From: Orbilia blumenaviensis
Lineage: Eukaryota > Ascomycota > Orbiliomycetes > Orbiliales > Orbiliaceae
Reading direction: 5' to 3'
Assembly (NCBI GenBank): GCA_036872755.1
Contig: JAVHNS010000011.1
Coordinates: 124,001 to 188,000 of the forward strand
DNA length: 64,000 bases
Both the position numbers and the translations under genes were made by a program. Under the pieces are notes generated by a model. It saw nothing but the letters and a program-made list of their open reading frames with translations, ran no database searches and was not told where the DNA came from. This document shows, piece after piece, positions 60,970 through 64,000 of the stretch (positions are counted from its first letter, which is position 1; the number at the start of each line of letters is the position of its first letter).

Positions 60970-63900
60970 TCACAAGGAGTAGTTATCCAAATCCCGGTTG
61001 GGAACAAAATGTTCCCCCCCAGCACACCGGTATCCGTCGCCCAATTTGATCCAGTGGTATCGTTTGGGGCAAAGCCCCATCCGATCCAACTTGGTCAAAG
61101 CGACCTTCTCCCTCGCCTCCCGGACCTTCTCCTGCTCGATGATATCATCGAGCTGTTGTTGTAGGCCCGTGGCCACCCTCTCCGCCTCCTCCGCCTTCAC
61201 CTTGGCCCTTTCAATCCTCTTCTTGAACACTGGGGCATTCCGCCCCCTGTGCTCAAGAATGAGCCCGCTGTGTGCGGCATTAGCATCCTCGCGTGCGCGT
61301 TTCGCCTCATTAAGGCGTTGGCGCAGCTCGGATTGCTGCTGCCGCAGCTTTTCTGCACGGACCTCCTCGGACTTTGTGCCCTGCGAGACGGCAGCCCAGT
61401 TGGCGTTCGTGGCCCCTCTTTCTCGGCCGCCTTCGAGGGGACCCTCGTAAACGTGCACGATGGGTGGGGGCTTCACCCTGGGGGGGACTGGGGCTCTGGC
61501 GGCCGGTTTGGTGACTGCCTCAGCTTTTGGGGCGGCTTCCGCCGGCTTCCCATTGACCTTGGCTTGGGAGGGTTGGGGGGGCTCGGCGTATCTGGCCTTT
61601 GGGGTGCTTGGGGTTGGCGTTGGGGCCGGTCTCGGGGCCGATTTCCAATATCTTCCTCTCCGTTCCTTCCACATATTAAGTGCAACGCTAACGGCCGTGT
61701 CGTGGGTCACGTAGACGGGGTCATCGATCCTCTTGGTGCTCCTGTAGGCTTTGTTAATCATTGCCCTAGCAAGGTTCTGCGCATCGCGAGCGTGCCCCCA
61801 GTTTTTCGTTTCCGAGATATTCTTGATCAGCCCCCGGATCTCAGCGTACTTGTCATCAGTGCTGTCCTCAAGGCTCGGTATCCCGACCCGGGCCTTCTTG
61901 ACTTCGTTCTTGACAATCTCTGTAGCTATGTCGCAGTTGATGTCGGGGAATTCCATAATTTCCGAGAATCTACTGGCCAGACCCATGTTACCTGCCAAAA
62001 GTTTGTCAATCCCTTCGTCGTAGCCAGCGAGAATCACCACAAGCTTCCCCATGTACTGTGGCTTAGTAACAGCGTCTACTAATTCATTCGAAGCTTCAAG
62101 GCCGTATTGATTGTCCTGCAGTCGGTATGCTTCGTCGATAAACAAAACCTTTCCTAAAGCCTGTTTGATCTTATTGAGGGTGCGATTTGAAGTCTGCCCG
62201 ACGTATTCGGCGACGAGTTCGGAAACTGAACACTCTACCACTTCGTTGGAAGCGAGGAATCCCATGTCATAAAAGATTTGTCCCATCTTTCTAGCTGTAG
62301 TCGTCTTTCCCGTACCGGGTGGACCTTTGAAAACGAAAAGTGATGGGATATAATCCTTCGGATCAATTCCTCGTGCTCGCATAACCAAGGAAGTTGCTTT
62401 GTATTCTTCAAAGCGTTGTATAATATGGTCGAGTCCGATTAGATCCTTAAAGATATCTGTAAGACTGGCATCAATGGAGAGTCCGCGGTCGTGGTCTGGA
62501 TCGAAGTCAGTCACAAGAAGCTCCACAGCTGAAGCTCCACCTTCGACCTGTCGCTTAAGCATCCGTTCTTTGGCTACGCTGAGAAGATTTTCCACTTCAC
62601 CGGCATTTCCGAAATTGGTCTTTTGTCGACGCTGGCTGATCTTGCGGATAGCAACTTCACGGGCTTCTGGGGAAACATGGATCTCCGCGAGACGTAATTT
62701 GAGATCGAAGATTTTGCCAAGTTCGACATCTGTCAAATCATCGAAAGCGAACCCATCTGAAAGCGGGAATCGACGGCTGAGCCCAGGATTGGCAGCGTTA
62801 AACATCTTTTCGAGATCCGCTTTGTAACCAAGTAATAGAACACATTGATCATCTCCTGGAACATTCTGAACCTCGCTGACAATAGTGTCAATCACAGCAG
62901 ACTTATAGGGATCATCTGAACCGTTCAACTTCGGATTCAGTGAATATGCCTCGTCAATGATCAAAACCTTTCCGCGAGAAGCGTTAAGAATGGCCTTCGT
63001 ATTCGCTTCGGATTCTCCCAAGGCGCGACCTAAGAGATCCGAGGGAGTTTTGGTAACAACTGGATGAGGAACAAAGATTAGCTAGTTTCAAGATCACTTC
63101 GAGAGGGGCGTTCATACCTTCACCACTGCTTAACAATCCCAGCTGACAAAGAATCTTTCCGTAAATTTTTGCGACACTGGTCTTGCCTGTCCCAGGGCTT
63201 CCAAGGAAGACACGATTGAGCGAAATATCGATCGGGCGTTCCTCAGCGAGTTCACGCTGGTAGTTCTTTTCCATGCGCTTGAGAAGAGTTTGAACACTCT
63301 CTTTCACAGCGTTGAGTCCGATCAGTTGGTGTAATTCTTTCCAAGAATCGCTCTCCATAGCTGCCTTCGATGGCGCAGGGCCAATTACGTCTTCTCTTGT
63401 CAACAGGAAGTCATCTGCGTCCAGTCCCTGCTTCCGTTCTTTCGTGACCCTAGCAGCCTGTCGCTCTAATATCTTTGCAACAGTGTTCTGCACTCCCCTT
63501 GCATTTCCGCACCCCGCCATGCCTCTCATTCGCCCAAGTCTTTTAGCCACAATTCTCATGTATAGGCCGCTGTATCCGTCTTCTATTTTCATTCTTCTCC
63601 CAAATTTGTTCTTGATAGTTTCCTGGAGTATGTAGAGCAATTCTTCATTTGTGAAATCTTCGAACTGAAGACGATAAGGAATTCGTGAGTTCAAACCGGA
63701 ATTGTGTTCGAAGAACTTTTCCATCTCCTTGTTATATCCTGATATGATAATAACGATTTTACCAAGATGATTCTCCATTTCGTTTAGGAGGAAGTCAAGG
63801 ACTTGTCGACCTTCAAACGCACCAGATGTCACCAATTGATACGCTTCATCGATGAATAGTGTTCCTCCTTTGAGTTCGAGTAGCTGATCAAATATAGCTT

Positions 63901-64000
63901 GTAATCCGCTGATACCATCATGAGCTAATCGCGCACCGGTAGTCTCGATGTATGATAATCCTTCAATAACACCTTCACTCCTTAAGAACTCAGCGTAGAG
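60970..64000 (-). CDS. Multi-AAA CbxX/CfqX-type ATPase, 5' end outside window
   Basis: Minus-strand exons run from beyond 64000 to 63118, then 63059-60970 (intron of 58 nt, phase 1). Three AAA modules are seen in gene order. The first lacks its Walker A in this window (Walker B GGTLFIDEAYQLV near 63850). The second has Walker A GSPGTGKTSVAKIY near 63200 and Walker B KVLIIDEAYSLNP near 62950. The third has FKGPPGTGKTTTARKMGQIF near 62310 and VLFIDEAYRLQD near 62130. A Pro/Ala linker, a coiled coil (RQQQSELRQRLNEAKRARED) and a small Cys/Trp/His tail (MGLCPKRYHWI ... YRCAGGEHFV) end it. This is the CbxX/SpoVK AAA class found in large fungal proteins, often behind a helicase-like N-terminus. Remodelling target unknown. 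Confidence 0.9.

Noticed and set aside
61249..62082. 277-codon plus frame opposite the AAA gene
   Set aside because: Antisense shadow of the Pro/Ala linker and third AAA module.

Overview
This window is nuclear DNA from a filamentous ascomycete (Pezizomycotina). Genes are split by many short GT-AG introns (mostly 57-170 nt) with TACTAAC-like branch sites, intergenic stretches are long, and single-copy eukaryotic genes are present: PEX2, an RPD3-class HDAC, uL14, a CDC1/TED1 phosphoesterase and RPN11. The multi-LysM protein, the CbxX AAA repeats and the CxxC/HxxxxH-finger paralogs would fit Orbiliomycetes or Pezizomycetes, but that placement is a guess. Splice models below were built by hand from donor and acceptor sites and checked for reading phase.

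Left part (1-17 kb): a secreted multi-LysM protein running off the left edge (minus), peroxin PEX2 (minus), an F-box protein (minus), a small acidic/basic protein of unknown function (plus), then a 4 kb stretch without a convincing gene. From 14.4 to 22.7 kb lie two divergent paralogs on the minus strand. They share an unusual finger (C-x12-C-x13-H-x4-H), a W-D-x-W segment, a helical middle and a C-terminal 'EW' domain, with two introns at the same positions and phases.

Middle (22.7-41 kb): a 6 kb gene-poor stretch with small relics (a 45-residue coiled-coil ORF and inverted repeats), then the class I histone deacetylase (RPD3/RpdA type) with two consecutive 10-nt microexons. Beyond its TAG stop the same frame stays open and splices into an Arg/Gly-rich end. 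Next come ribosomal protein uL14, a CDC1/TED1-like GPI-remodelling phosphoesterase, the proteasome lid deubiquitinase RPN11 (minus) and a short-chain dehydrogenase (minus).

Right part (41-64 kb): a long pyrimidine-rich leader with probable untranslated exons precedes a 1,657-residue low-complexity, probably nuclear protein. It is followed by a membrane-anchored pepsin-fold protein lacking both catalytic aspartates, a polytopic membrane protein starting MWVAHFAP, a DUF1772-type membrane protein (minus) and the 3' part of a multi-AAA CbxX-type ATPase (minus) running off the right edge. Most genes are housekeeping and not functionally linked. The accessory ones are the LysM protein, the finger paralogs, the pseudo-protease and the AAA protein. 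I saw no tRNA, rRNA or intact transposon.
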